A DNA stretch of 64,000 nt, taken from the NCBI RefSeq assembly GCF_947496195.1, contig NZ_CANMBY010000002.1:248001-312000 (forward strand), given 5' to 3'. The DNA is from an uncultured Polaribacter sp. GTDB taxonomy: Bacteria > Bacteroidota > Bacteroidia > Flavobacteriales > Flavobacteriaceae. Below the pieces are notes generated by a model. That model was not told where the DNA came from, did not search any database, and worked only from the letters and a program-made list of their open reading frames with translations. This document shows, one piece after another, positions 9,974 to 18,222 of the stretch (position 1 is its first letter; each line of letters begins with the position of its first letter). A program made the translations under genes and the position numbers.

Positions 9974-10165
9974 TTATAATACTTTAACGTTTACTGCGTT
10001 TAATCCTTTTCTACCTTCTTTTAAGTCAAACTCAACTTCGTCATTTTGACGAATTTCATCTACTAATCCAGAAATGTGTACAAAGTGTTCTTTGTTTGTT
10101 CCTTCTTCTGTGATAAATCCAAATCCTTTAGACTCATTGAAGAATTTTACGGTACCTTTACTCAT
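9974..10165 (-). CDS. Cold shock protein (CspA family)
   Basis: The 63-residue single cold-shock domain binds single-stranded RNA or DNA and acts as an RNA chaperone. RNP-1 (KGFGFI) and RNP-2 (HFVHIS) are both present, and the N-terminus MSKGTVKFFN is canonical. The open frame could begin 7 codons earlier at 10186, but the canonical Csp start is the ATG at 10165. The gene has its own -7 box at 10216-10223 and a short 5' leader with a GC-rich hairpin, and it stops at the shared terminator 9914-9944. Confidence 0.95.
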   Translation of the reverse strand: MSKGTVKFFNESKGFGFITEEGTNKEHFVHISGLVDEIRQNDEVEFDLKEGRKGLNAVNVKVL

Positions 10166-10172
10166 ATAAAAA

Positions 10173-10202
10173 ATATTGTGCTGCAATTTATTTATAGCAG
10201 CG
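10173..10202 (-). promoter_or_regulatory. Hairpin in the csp 5' leader
   Basis: On the minus strand GCTGC and GCAGC flank a 12-nt AT-rich loop just upstream of the csp ATG. In such an AT-rich leader a GC-rich stem stands out. Cold-shock mRNAs often carry temperature-responsive leaders, but that role is only inferred for this one. Confidence 0.4.
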
Positions 10203-10215
10203 AATTGTTAAAGCA

Positions 10216-10223
10216 CAAAGATA
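10216..10223 (-). promoter_or_regulatory. -7 promoter box of csp
   Basis: The minus strand reads TATCTTTG, an exact TAnnTTTG match. A start about 6 nt downstream leaves a leader of about 45 nt before the csp ATG, which would include the hairpin at 10173-10202. Confidence 0.5.
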
Positions 10224-10276
10224 CTTCTAAATATGTTAAGTTAATGTAAATTATTGATTTTCTTTAAATTAGAACC

Positions 10277-11218
10277 TTAAAGCTTGTTTATTAAGCCTTT
10301 AACCTCATTAAATTCATCAATAATTTCTTGCAAAACCATTTTTGCTGGTTTTATTTCATCAATTAAACCTGCAATTTGTCCTATTTCTAGTTCTCCTTCA
10401 TCTAAATCACCTTCAAACATTCCTTTTTTTGCTCTTGCTCTTCCTAATAAATCCTTTAATTCTTCTTTAGTTGGATTGTTTTCATATAAACGCTGAACAT
10501 CATTAAAAAACTTATTTTTCACCAAACGAACAGGAGCTAGTTCTTTTAAGGTTAAATGTGTATCACCATCTTTAACATTTACGATAGTTTGCTTAAAATT
10601 GTCATGAGCAGAAGATTCTAAAGTAGCAGCAAACCTACTTCCAATTTGTACAGCATCTGCACCCAAAACCATTGCAGCAAGCATTCCTCTTCCTGTAGCA
10701 ATACCCCCAGCAGCAATAACAGGAATATTTACAACCTCTTTAACCATTGGAATTAAAGTAAACGTTGTGGTTTCTTCACGTCCATTATGTCCACCTGCTT
10801 CAAAACCTTCACAAACTACAGCATCCACTCCAGCTGCTTCTGCTTTTAAAGCAAACTTTACAGAACTGACTACGTGAACAACTGTGATTCCTTTTTCTTT
10901 AAGAAAAGATGTCCAAGTTTTTGGATTTCCAGCAGAAGTAAATACAATTTTAACACCTTCTTCTACAATAATATTCATGATTTCCTCAATTTGAGGATAT
11001 AACATAGGTACATTTACACCAAAAGGTTTATCTGTAGCTTTTTTACATTTTTGTATATGTTCTCTTAAAACATCAGGATACATAGATCCAGCACCAATTA
11101 ATCCTAAACCACCTGCATTAGAAACTGCTGAGGCTAGTTTCCAACCAGAAACCCAAATCATTCCTCCTTGAATTACAGGATACTCAATATTGAAAAGATT
11201 TTTGATTGCTTTTGACAT
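10277..11218 (-). CDS. Nitronate monooxygenase-family FMN enzyme (NMO/FabK-like)
   Basis: The 313-residue TIM-barrel flavoprotein shows the family's N-terminal PVIQGGMIWVSG, the active-site region EGFEAGGHNG and the FMN-phosphate segment AAGGIATGRGMLAAMVLGA followed by AVQIGSRF. The family covers nitronate monooxygenases (formerly 2-nitropropane dioxygenases) and the enoyl-ACP reductase FabK. By eye I cannot choose between them with confidence. It follows the MORN/TonB-type gene by 4 nt, so it is probably last in the operon mnmA - MORN/TonB - NMO. Confidence 0.85.
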   Translation of the reverse strand: MSKAIKNLFNIEYPVIQGGMIWVSGWKLASAVSNAGGLGLIGAGSMYPDVLREHIQKCKKATDKPFGVNVPMLYPQIEEIMNIIVEEGVKIVFTSAGNPKTWTSFLKEKGITVVHVVSSVKFALKAEAAGVDAVVCEGFEAGGHNGREETTTFTLIPMVKEVVNIPVIAAGGIATGRGMLAAMVLGADAVQIGSRFAATLESSAHDNFKQTIVNVKDGDTHLTLKELAPVRLVKNKFFNDVQRLYENNPTKEELKDLLGRARAKKGMFEGDLDEGELEIGQIAGLIDEIKPAKMVLQEIIDEFNEVKGLINKL

Positions 11219-11222
11219 ACGT

Positions 11223-12020
11223 TTATTTAAAATTTAGTTTTATAAAATAATTAGAAGGTACTTTTCTGTTTAAATGAATAGCTGGCTCCCAACCTTTAAT
11301 ATTTTTAAAAAAAGTAATTAATTCTTGTTTTACATTATTTGGAGCATACCCATAAATTTCAACATCATCTATGTTACCATTTATATCTATAGAAAAATCT
11401 ACATATAAATCACCTATTAACTGGTAATTAATGGTTTTAGTAAATTTTTTAAGCTTATTTCTAAACTTATTTATACCTCCTTTAAATCTTTGTTCCCTAG
11501 TACAACAATCTTCATTTACCTTTATTGATTTTCCAAATTCATCAAAATAAAATTGTTTTATAAGTGTATCATTTTTAAAAAAACCTCTTGCTGCAATTTT
11601 ACCATTAAAATGAAAAAATTTCCAAACCCCATTTCTTTTACCATTTTTATATGATCCTTCATAATTAACATTTCTGTTTGGAAACCAAGCTTTAGTTCTT
11701 CCACTTCTTAAACCTTTTTGATTATAATAGGTTATAGAAGAAATACTATCATTTTTATCAAAAGTTATAAATTGGCCAATTTTTTGCTGACTATCTTTTG
11801 TTTTTGAGTGCCAAAAACAAAAAAGATGACCATTTGCTTTGTACCTTTCAAATCTCCATAAAGTATCATTCTTTTTTATTAATACTTCAATGAATTTTAA
11901 ATCATTTGGTTTTGATAAGGATTTCTGATTATTGAAATTATAGAAATTTATAATAGTATCTTTTTGTGAAAAAGTACACAAAGAAAAAAAACCCAATATT
12001 ATAAAAAATGTTCTTTTCAA
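11223..12020 (-). CDS. Secreted MORN-repeat protein with TonB-C-like end
   Basis: The 265-residue exported protein has a signal peptide (MKRTFFIILGFFSLCTFSQ). Residues about 95-170 carry MORN/YwqK-type repeats (NYEGSYKNGKRNGVWKFF is typical). Residues about 175-265 resemble a TonB C-terminal domain (DLYVDFSIDINGNIDDVEI, then WEPAIHLNRKVPSNYFIKL). It lacks the N-terminal anchor plus Pro-rich spacer of a true TonB energy transducer, so energy transduction is unlikely and a periplasmic binding role is only inferred. It lies 15 nt after mnmA and 4 nt before the NMO-like gene on the same strand. Confidence 0.65.
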   Translation of the reverse strand: MKRTFFIILGFFSLCTFSQKDTIINFYNFNNQKSLSKPNDLKFIEVLIKKNDTLWRFERYKANGHLFCFWHSKTKDSQQKIGQFITFDKNDSISSITYYNQKGLRSGRTKAWFPNRNVNYEGSYKNGKRNGVWKFFHFNGKIAARGFFKNDTLIKQFYFDEFGKSIKVNEDCCTREQRFKGGINKFRNKLKKFTKTINYQLIGDLYVDFSIDINGNIDDVEIYGYAPNNVKQELITFFKNIKGWEPAIHLNRKVPSNYFIKLNFK

Positions 12021-12035
12021 ATAATGAATTTAAAA

Positions 12036-13223
12036 TTAAGATATGACTCCAGAACCTAACAACTCTTCATTCTTATACCAAGCCACAAACTGACCTTCTT
12101 GTATGGCAGATTGTTTATTATCAAAACAAACATACATACCTTCTTTAAATTGATATAAGGTTGCTTTTTCTAATTGCTGTCTATAACGAATTCTAGCTTC
12201 AACTTCCATAGTTTCTCCAACTTCTAAAGCTAAATCTTCACGAATCCAATGGATTTCTTGATTTGCAACAAATAGTACATTTCTATACAATCCTGCATGG
12301 TTTTTCCCTTCACCTGTATAAATAATATTTTCATCAACATCAGTTTCAATTACAAATAAAGGTTCTTTTGTACCACCTACTGCTAAACCTTTTCTTTGAC
12401 CTTTTGTAAAATAATGTGCTCCTTGATGTTTACCCACTACTTTACCATCTTCTTTGGTATAAGAGAATTTAGTTGATAAATGTTTTAGCTCTGCTTCTTT
12501 ATTCTCAAATCTGGGAGTAGATTTGGTATATTGACTAAAATCACTTGGTATTTGAACAATTTCACCTTCTTTAGGTTGTAACTTTTGTTGTAAAAATTCA
12601 GGTAAACGAACTTTACCAATAAAACATAAACCTTGTGAGTCTTTCTTTTCTGCAGTTATTAAGTCTGCTTCTTTAGCAATTTCTCTTACTTCTGGTTTAG
12701 TTAACTCACCAATTGGAAATAAAGCTTTTGCTAATTGCTCTTGAGATAATTGACATAAAAAATAAGATTGATCTTTATTATTGTCTTTTCCAGCCAATAA
12801 TTTATACACCTTTTCTCCTTTTATCTCTTCTTCTGCTTTTCTACAATAATGTCCAGTAGCTACATAATCTGCACCTAATTTTAAAGCAATATCCATAAAG
12901 ACATCAAACTTTATTTCACGGTTACATAGCACATCAGGGTTTGGAGTTCTTCCTTTTTCATACTCATCAAACATATAATCTACAATACGTTCTTTGTATT
13001 GTTCACTTAAATCTACTACCTGAAAAGGAATCCCTAATTTTTGAGCTACAATCATAGCATCGTTACTATCTTCTAACCAAGGGCATTCATTAGAAATCGT
13101 CACAGAATCATCATGCCAATTTTTCATAAAAAGGCCTATAACTTCATATCCTTGTTCTTTAAGTAAATGTGCTGTAACACTAGAATCTACTCCACCAGAA
13201 AGACCAACAACTACTCTTTTCAT
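12036..13223 (-). CDS. mnmA: tRNA-specific 2-thiouridylase MnmA
   Basis: The 395-residue enzyme adds sulphur to U34 of Lys, Glu and Gln tRNAs, using ATP for adenylation. It shows the PP-loop [10 protein letters not shown], the substrate segment [12 protein letters not shown] with the first catalytic Cys, SYFLCQLS, and the second Cys region GLCFIG. The open frame starts 7 codons earlier at a TTG (13244), but that TTG lies within the -7 box at 13242-13249, so ATG 13223 is the start. It probably heads the operon with the MORN/TonB-type and NMO-like genes. Confidence 0.95.
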   Translation of the reverse strand: MKRVVVGLSGGVDSSVTAHLLKEQGYEVIGLFMKNWHDDSVTISNECPWLEDSNDAMIVAQKLGIPFQVVDLSEQYKERIVDYMFDEYEKGRTPNPDVLCNREIKFDVFMDIALKLGADYVATGHYCRKAEEEIKGEKVYKLLAGKDNNKDQSYFLCQLSQEQLAKALFPIGELTKPEVREIAKEADLITAEKKDSQGLCFIGKVRLPEFLQQKLQPKEGEIVQIPSDFSQYTKSTPRFENKEAELKHLSTKFSYTKEDGKVVGKHQGAHYFTKGQRKGLAVGGTKEPLFVIETDVDENIIYTGEGKNHAGLYRNVLFVANQEIHWIREDLALEVGETMEVEARIRYRQQLEKATLYQFKEGMYVCFDNKQSAIQEGQFVAWYKNEELLGSGVIS

Positions 13224-13241
13224 TCTTAACTTTTGAGTTTG

Positions 13242-13249
13242 CAAAGTTA
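13242..13249 (-). promoter_or_regulatory. -7 promoter box of mnmA
   Basis: The minus strand reads TAACTTTG, an exact TAnnTTTG match 18 nt upstream of the mnmA ATG (13223). It overlaps the alternative TTG start and so excludes it. Confidence 0.55.
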
Positions 13250-13290
13250 CACTTTTGAATACGATTTAGAAATTGATAGTTTTGATATAG

Positions 13291-14010
13291 CTATTTCAAA
13301 AATTGATATATTCTTTTTAATTCTAATTTTGTTTTTTGGTCTGTTGATTTTAAAATTAGAGAATTCTTATCTATAGAAAATTGATAAAATTGAAATTGAG
13401 GTTTATCACCATAATTTACCATTTGGATTTCTGGTTTGTGAGCATGTAATTTATAAACTCCATAAATTTTTCCTTTAGGGTAATTTTCTAAAACATAGGT
13501 ATTATCCCATCTTAAAAATAATGTAGCTTTATCATTTGGATTTAAAGCAGATGTTACATTTTTATCATCAATAGAAATCGTTTCTATTTTCCATAAACCC
13601 ATTAATCTATTTCCTTCTGATTTTGGTATTATCTCTGCTCTTTCTAAAATAACGCTCACAGTTTCTCCTTCTTCTGTTCTATTCCAAATCATGTTTCTGT
13701 TTTCAAATTTTATTGTAAATGGTTCAGATTCGTCTATTAAGCCATTTGTGTTTTTAACAGATAATTGATTGTTTTTATTTAACACCCAACTACCTTCAGA
13801 ATGTTGTAACCAACCATTTCCTGAAGTTTGAGTGGAATCTGCATTAAATTTCATCCACCTTGCTATAGGTGTAATTTCTTGATCACCCATTTTTACTTTT
13901 TTAACTACCCAAAGTCCATATATAGCATCTTCTTTTTGTGTCAGCTCTTGTTTACATGAAGTTAATAGAAAAGTGATTAAAATTAATAGTCCAATTCTTA
14001 ATTTATTCAT
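13291..14010 (-). CDS. Lipocalin-like lipoprotein
   Basis: The 239-residue protein starts with MNKLRIGLLILITFLLTSC, whose lipobox LTSC marks a lipoprotein of the outer or inner membrane. Two segments, near DAIYGLWVVKKVKMGDQEI and GLWKIETISIDDKNVTS, each resemble the first strand of lipocalin-like domains (G-x-W), suggesting two small beta-barrels in tandem. No enzyme motif is visible, and the ligand is unknown. The frame also allows ATG 14037, but the signal peptide fits M14010. This start overlaps the stop of the preceding MORN gene by 8 bp, so the two are translationally coupled. Confidence 0.65.
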   Translation of the reverse strand: MNKLRIGLLILITFLLTSCKQELTQKEDAIYGLWVVKKVKMGDQEITPIARWMKFNADSTQTSGNGWLQHSEGSWVLNKNNQLSVKNTNGLIDESEPFTIKFENRNMIWNRTEEGETVSVILERAEIIPKSEGNRLMGLWKIETISIDDKNVTSALNPNDKATLFLRWDNTYVLENYPKGKIYGVYKLHAHKPEIQMVNYGDKPQFQFYQFSIDKNSLILKSTDQKTKLELKRIYQFLK

Positions 14011-14710
14011 TTTTCTTAAATTTTTTATTTTTTTCAACTTCTTTTTTATCAGCTACTTCTCCATCTAAATAAAACTCCCACTTTCCTACTCTTTTTCCAT
14101 TTTTATAAATTCCTTTTTCTTTTAAATTTCCATTTAATTCAAAGTATTTGGCAAGTCCATTTGGTTTATCATTCTTATAAATTAGCTCTTCAATTAAAAT
14201 TCCATCACTTGAGTATTTTTTAGAAACACCATCTTTAACTCCATTTTTATAAAACGTTTCTTCAGTAATTTTTCCATTAGGGTAGTAATTGATTAATGTA
14301 CCTTCTAACTTACCATTATTGTAGAATTCTTCTGACATTAATTTGCCGTTTTTAAAGAAATATTTCCAAGCTCCTACTCTAGTTTTATCAATAAAAAAAC
14401 CTTTACTTTCTAATTTTCCTTTGGTCGAATAAAATTCAACAGCCACAGAATCATTTGCTGTTTTGTATCTTTTGATGATTGAAGGATTTTTTGGAAAACC
14501 TTCTTTATAAAATTTAAAAACACCTATTTCTTTACCATTTTTAAAGGCTCCTTCATAACGAATTGTTCCATTTTTATAGAACTTTTTCCAAACACCTGTT
14601 CGTTTTTTATTAGCATCAAACTGATTTATTTTTTGAGCATTCATAGTAGCACTTAAAAAAAAGCACCCAAAAAAAAGTAAAACAAAAACAAGTCTTTTTA
14701 TATTTAACAT
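14003..14710 (-). CDS. Secreted MORN-repeat (YwqK-like) protein
   Basis: The 235-residue protein has a signal peptide ending near TMNAQ, followed by about seven MORN-type repeats in 22-24 residue steps (for example TIRYEGAFKNGKEIGVFKFY and KITEETFYKNGVKDGVSKKY). Databases often call these YwqK-like antitoxins, but nothing here indicates a toxin-antitoxin system. MORN sheets in bacteria usually serve as binding or structural modules. The start is ATG 14710; the open frame has a TTG one codon earlier. It is the upstream partner of the lipoprotein at 13291-14010. Confidence 0.65.
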   Translation of the reverse strand: MLNIKRLVFVLLFFGCFFLSATMNAQKINQFDANKKRTGVWKKFYKNGTIRYEGAFKNGKEIGVFKFYKEGFPKNPSIIKRYKTANDSVAVEFYSTKGKLESKGFFIDKTRVGAWKYFFKNGKLMSEEFYNNGKLEGTLINYYPNGKITEETFYKNGVKDGVSKKYSSDGILIEELIYKNDKPNGLAKYFELNGNLKEKGIYKNGKRVGKWEFYLDGEVADKKEVEKNKKFKKNE

Positions 14711-14752
14711 CAATCTAGTATTTAGAGTAAATATACATTAATCGAACTAAAA

Positions 14753-15340
14753 ATGAGCATCAATTATCTAACTCAAGAACTCAATAACATCGAAAATGCT
14801 AAAAGAGAAAACAGACAAAGAGTCGCAAATATTGTGTTAGATAATAAAGATTTAATGCAAGATTTAATCGATATTACTTTTGATGTAAATAACAAAGTTT
14901 CTATAAAAGCTGCTTGGATTTTAGAATGGATATGCACTCATCATACCATAAATTGGATTTTGCCTTATTTAGATAAATTTACTTTTAATATCAAAAATTT
15001 ACAATTTGATAGCGCTATTAGACCCTGTGCAAAAATTTGTGAGCAACTTGCTGCAGCATATCATAAAAGACAAAATTTTGAAGTTTTAGAAAAGCTAAAC
15101 TCTAAACATATAGATGCTATTATAGAAACAGGATTTGATTGGTTAATTACACCACAAAAAATTGCAGTTAGAGCTTACACTATGCATACTTTATATTTAT
15201 TTGGTTTACAAAAAAAATGGATTCATGTTGAGTTAAAACATTTAATTGAGACTAAAATTATACACGAAAGCAAAGGCACAAAAGCTAGAGGCAAACATAT
15301 TCTAGCTTTAATAGAAAAACATCAAAAATCTGATATATAA
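14753..15340 (+). CDS. Conserved helical protein upstream of purB
   Basis: This 195-residue protein has no signal peptide and no membrane segment. It is almost entirely helical by composition, with a repeated pattern of about 35 residues (for example NKVSIKAAWILEWICTHH and PQKIAVRAYTMHTLYLFG) that resembles a HEAT-like alpha solenoid. I recognise no catalytic motif. It lies 40 nt upstream of purB, with a -7 box between, so it may be independently transcribed. Its function is unknown and the fold is inferred. Confidence 0.6.
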   Translation: MSINYLTQELNNIENAKRENRQRVANIVLDNKDLMQDLIDITFDVNNKVSIKAAWILEWICTHHTINWILPYLDKFTFNIKNLQFDSAIRPCAKICEQLAAAYHKRQNFEVLEKLNSKHIDAIIETGFDWLITPQKIAVRAYTMHTLYLFGLQKKWIHVELKHLIETKIIHESKGTKARGKHILALIEKHQKSDI

Positions 15341-15355
15341 ATCTATACAAATGCC

Positions 15356-15363
15356 TATTTTTG
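15356..15363 (+). promoter_or_regulatory. -7 promoter box of purB
   Basis: TATTTTTG is an exact TAnnTTTG match 17 nt before the purB ATG (15381), placing a promoter in the 40-nt gap after the helical protein gene. Confidence 0.5.
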
Positions 15364-15380
15364 CATTTTAGATTTAACAA

Positions 15381-16724
15381 ATGAAATTAACTCAATTAAA
15401 CGCTATTTCTCCTATTGATGGACGTTATAGAAACAAAATATCAAAATTAGCAGATTACTTTTCAGAAGAAGCTTTAATAAAATATCGTGTTCGAGTAGAA
15501 ATCGAATATTTTATTGCACTTTGTGAAATACCTTTGCCACAATTAGCAGACTTTAATACAGATTTATTTGACGATTTACGTAAAATTTATATGGATTTTA
15601 CTGCAGAAGATGCTCAAAAAATTAAAGATATTGAGAAAGTAACCAATCATGATGTTAAGGCAGTTGAGTATTTTATTAAAGAAAAATTTGATGATTTAGG
15701 ATTAAAAAAAGATAAAGAATTTATTCACTTTGGGTTAACCTCTCAAGACATTAACAACACTGCTATTCCTTTATCTATAAAGGAAGCAATGAATGATGTT
15801 TTTGTACCAGCTTACTTTGAAGTTCTAAAAAAATTGCAAGAATTAGTTATTGAGTGGAAAGACATTTCTATGTTAGCAAGAACTCATGGTCAGCCAGCAT
15901 CACCAACAAGATTAGGTAAAGAAGTAGATGTCTTTGTAGCTCGTTTAAAAGAACAATTTAATTTACTAAATGATATACCAAGTGCTGCTAAATTTGGTGG
16001 AGCAACAGGTAATTACAATGCACACAAAGTAGCATATCCTAAAATTGATTGGAAAGCTTTTGGAACTGATTTTGTTCAAGAAAAATTAGGTTTACAACAC
16101 TCATTTCCTACAACACAAATAGAACATTATGATCACATGGCTGCTCTATTTGACACTTTAAAAAGAATAAATACCATTATTATAGATTTAGATAGAGATT
16201 TCTGGACTTATGTATCTATGGATTATTTTAAACAAAAAATTAAAAAAGGTGAAGTAGGTTCTTCTGCAATGCCACATAAAGTAAATCCTATAGATTTTGA
16301 AAACTCAGAAGGAAATTTAGGAATTGCCAATGCAATTTTTGAACACTTATCTTCAAAATTACCAATCTCTAGATTGCAGCGTGATTTAACAGATAGTACT
16401 GTTTTACGTAATGTTGGAGTACCTTTTGGACATACTATTATAGGTTTTACTTCAACTTTAAAAGGATTAAACAAGCTTTTATTAAATAAAGAAAAGTTTG
16501 AACAAGATTTAGAAAATAATTGGGCTGTTGTTGCAGAAGCTATACAAACAATATTAAGAAGAGAAGCTTATCCTAATCCATATGAAGCTCTAAAAGGTTT
16601 AACAAGAACAAACGAAAAGATTAATCAAAAATCTATTGCTAATTTCATAGATACTTTAGAAGTTTCTGATGATATTAAAACAGAATTAAAAGCAATAACA
16701 CCAAGTAATTACACAGGTATATAA
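15381..16724 (+). CDS. purB: Adenylosuccinate lyase
   Basis: The 447-residue enzyme of the fumarase/aspartase superfamily removes fumarate from adenylosuccinate and from SAICAR. The superfamily signature SSAMPHKVNPIDFENSEGN is present, as are the active-site segments THGQPASPTRLGKE and GLTSQDINNTA. Length is typical. Its stop overlaps the start of the next lipoprotein gene by 1 bp (TAATG), and terC follows, so purB heads a short operon. Confidence 0.96.
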   Translation: MKLTQLNAISPIDGRYRNKISKLADYFSEEALIKYRVRVEIEYFIALCEIPLPQLADFNTDLFDDLRKIYMDFTAEDAQKIKDIEKVTNHDVKAVEYFIKEKFDDLGLKKDKEFIHFGLTSQDINNTAIPLSIKEAMNDVFVPAYFEVLKKLQELVIEWKDISMLARTHGQPASPTRLGKEVDVFVARLKEQFNLLNDIPSAAKFGGATGNYNAHKVAYPKIDWKAFGTDFVQEKLGLQHSFPTTQIEHYDHMAALFDTLKRINTIIIDLDRDFWTYVSMDYFKQKIKKGEVGSSAMPHKVNPIDFENSEGNLGIANAIFEHLSSKLPISRLQRDLTDSTVLRNVGVPFGHTIIGFTSTLKGLNKLLLNKEKFEQDLENNWAVVAEAIQTILRREAYPNPYEALKGLTRTNEKINQKSIANFIDTLEVSDDIKTELKAITPSNYTGI

Positions 16725-17095
16725 TGAGAAAACTATTTATTTTTCTTTTTGGAATATTAACTTTAACATCATGTAAATCTGAATTTGAAGATAATTCAGA
16801 TAAATTTAAAACTGGTGTTTTTGAAATACCAGCTGGAGATGATTTTGTAAAAGAAACCATTATAAGAAAAGATAGTATCCAAATTAGTAAGTATGGAGAC
16901 AATATTGATACTTTATCTATAAAATGGAAAAATAATTTTTTCTATACTTTAAGATATATCAATCCAAAAAACAGTTTACAAAAAGACCCTATGTTTGTAC
17001 AAATTAATAAGATAAAAAAAGATTCTTATGATTTTACTGTAAAAATTGGCTTCTCTAAATTCACGAAAAAGGGTACAATTTACAAGATAAAATAA
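16724..17095 (+). CDS. Small lipoprotein, function unknown
   Basis: The 123-residue protein begins with MRKLFIFLFGILTLTSC, an Ltp signal with lipobox LTSC. The rest is a small, Lys-rich, probably beta-rich domain (FEIPAGDDFVKETIIRKD, then IDTLSIKWKNNFFYTLRYIN). No known catalytic motif is seen. It overlaps the purB stop by 1 bp and lies 1 nt before terC, which ties its expression to both. Confidence 0.65.
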   Translation: MRKLFIFLFGILTLTSCKSEFEDNSDKFKTGVFEIPAGDDFVKETIIRKDSIQISKYGDNIDTLSIKWKNNFFYTLRYINPKNSLQKDPMFVQINKIKKDSYDFTVKIGFSKFTKKGTIYKIK

Positions 17096-17096
17096 A

Positions 17097-17864
17097 ATGG
17101 AAATTTTTCTTTATGCTGAAACATGGATATCGTTATTAACCCTAACTTTTTTAGAAATAGTTTTAGGGATAGATAACATTATATTTATCTCAATATCAGC
17201 AAATAAACTTCCAAAAAAACATGTAAAAAAAGCAACTTTAGTTGGGCTTAGTTTAGCAATGATAACTCGTATTTTGTTATTATTTAGCGTCTCTTATTTA
17301 ATTGCTTTAAAAGATCCGTTTTATAGTTTAGACATAGGTTGGTTTAAAACAGGATTAACAGGACAAAGTATAATACTTTTTTTGGGTGGTATTTTTCTTT
17401 TGTATAAGAGTACTAAAGAAATTCGTCAAAAAATGGAAGATACTAATCAAGAAAAAATTGTAAAAACACCAAGAGTAGTTTCATTTACAAATGTTATTAT
17501 TCAGATTATTTTAATAGATATTGTTTTTTCTTTTGATAGTATTTTAACAGCAGTTGGTATGACTAATGGTGTTGAAGGCGCTTTAACAATAATGGTTATT
17601 GCTGTTATTGTTTCTATTATTATAATGATGATTTTTTCTCAGCCTATAAATACTTTTGTAAACAATAATCCAACCATACAAATGTTGGCATTGTCCTTTT
17701 TAATTTTAATAGGTTTTATGCTAATAGCAGAAGGAGCTCATTTATCACATACTGAATTTTTTAACAATTCTGTTGGAGTAATTCCTAAAGGATATTTGTA
17801 TTTTGCAATCGCTTTTTCTTTAGCAGTTGAATTATTAAATTTAAAGTCAAGAAAAAAAGAGTAA
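17097..17864 (+). CDS. TerC-family integral membrane protein
   Basis: The 255-residue protein has about seven membrane helices and the TerC/Alx acidic motifs in helices, LEIVLGIDNIIFISI near the N-terminus and DIVFSFDSILTAVGM centrally. Members of this family are linked to metal ion export (Mn, Ca) and tellurite resistance. The transported ion here is not known. It overlaps by 1 bp with the downstream His-containing small protein, and the TonB receptor follows, which makes a metal-related role plausible by context. Confidence 0.85.
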   Translation: MEIFLYAETWISLLTLTFLEIVLGIDNIIFISISANKLPKKHVKKATLVGLSLAMITRILLLFSVSYLIALKDPFYSLDIGWFKTGLTGQSIILFLGGIFLLYKSTKEIRQKMEDTNQEKIVKTPRVVSFTNVIIQIILIDIVFSFDSILTAVGMTNGVEGALTIMVIAVIVSIIIMMIFSQPINTFVNNNPTIQMLALSFLILIGFMLIAEGAHLSHTEFFNNSVGVIPKGYLYFAIAFSLAVELLNLKSRKKE

Positions 17865-18193
17865 TGTTTAAAAACAAGAGTTTTGCTAATTTTATTAGTG
17901 TTACACTACTGGTAATATTTTTTTTACCAATAGCAGTTCTTGCTTTTCATTCGTTAACAAATCATAAACATGAAATATGTTTTTCTAAAACAGAACAACA
18001 TATACATGATAAAGATTTAGACTGTACTCTTCATTTATACAAACAAAGTAATACGTTTTTAGTTGATTCAGATTATCAGTTTTTTAATAATTCTGAAATT
18101 CAATCATCTGAAACATTACAACAAAATTTCTTAAAAAATCATCAGCAATTATCGTTTTCTTTAAGAGGGCCACCTCTTTATGTTCTAGCTTAA
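17864..18193 (+). CDS. Small exported or anchored His-rich protein
   Basis: The 109-residue protein has one N-terminal hydrophobic segment (residues about 12-28) that could be an anchor or signal. It is followed by a His/Cys-containing region (FHSLTNHKHEICFSKTEQH, then DKDLDC) and the conserved-looking tail LRGPPLYVLA. I recognise no family by name. The His and Cys residues and its position between terC and a TonB receptor suggest metal binding, but this is inference. Its ATG overlaps the terC stop by 1 bp. Confidence 0.6.
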   Translation: MFKNKSFANFISVTLLVIFFLPIAVLAFHSLTNHKHEICFSKTEQHIHDKDLDCTLHLYKQSNTFLVDSDYQFFNNSEIQSSETLQQNFLKNHQQLSFSLRGPPLYVLA

Positions 18194-18222
18194 AAAACTT
18201 AAACAGAACATAGAAAAATAAT

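Noticed and set aside
14003..14710. Toxin-antitoxin system from the YwqK-like label
   Set aside because: MORN repeats are often labelled this way, but no toxin gene is adjacent and the protein is secreted.
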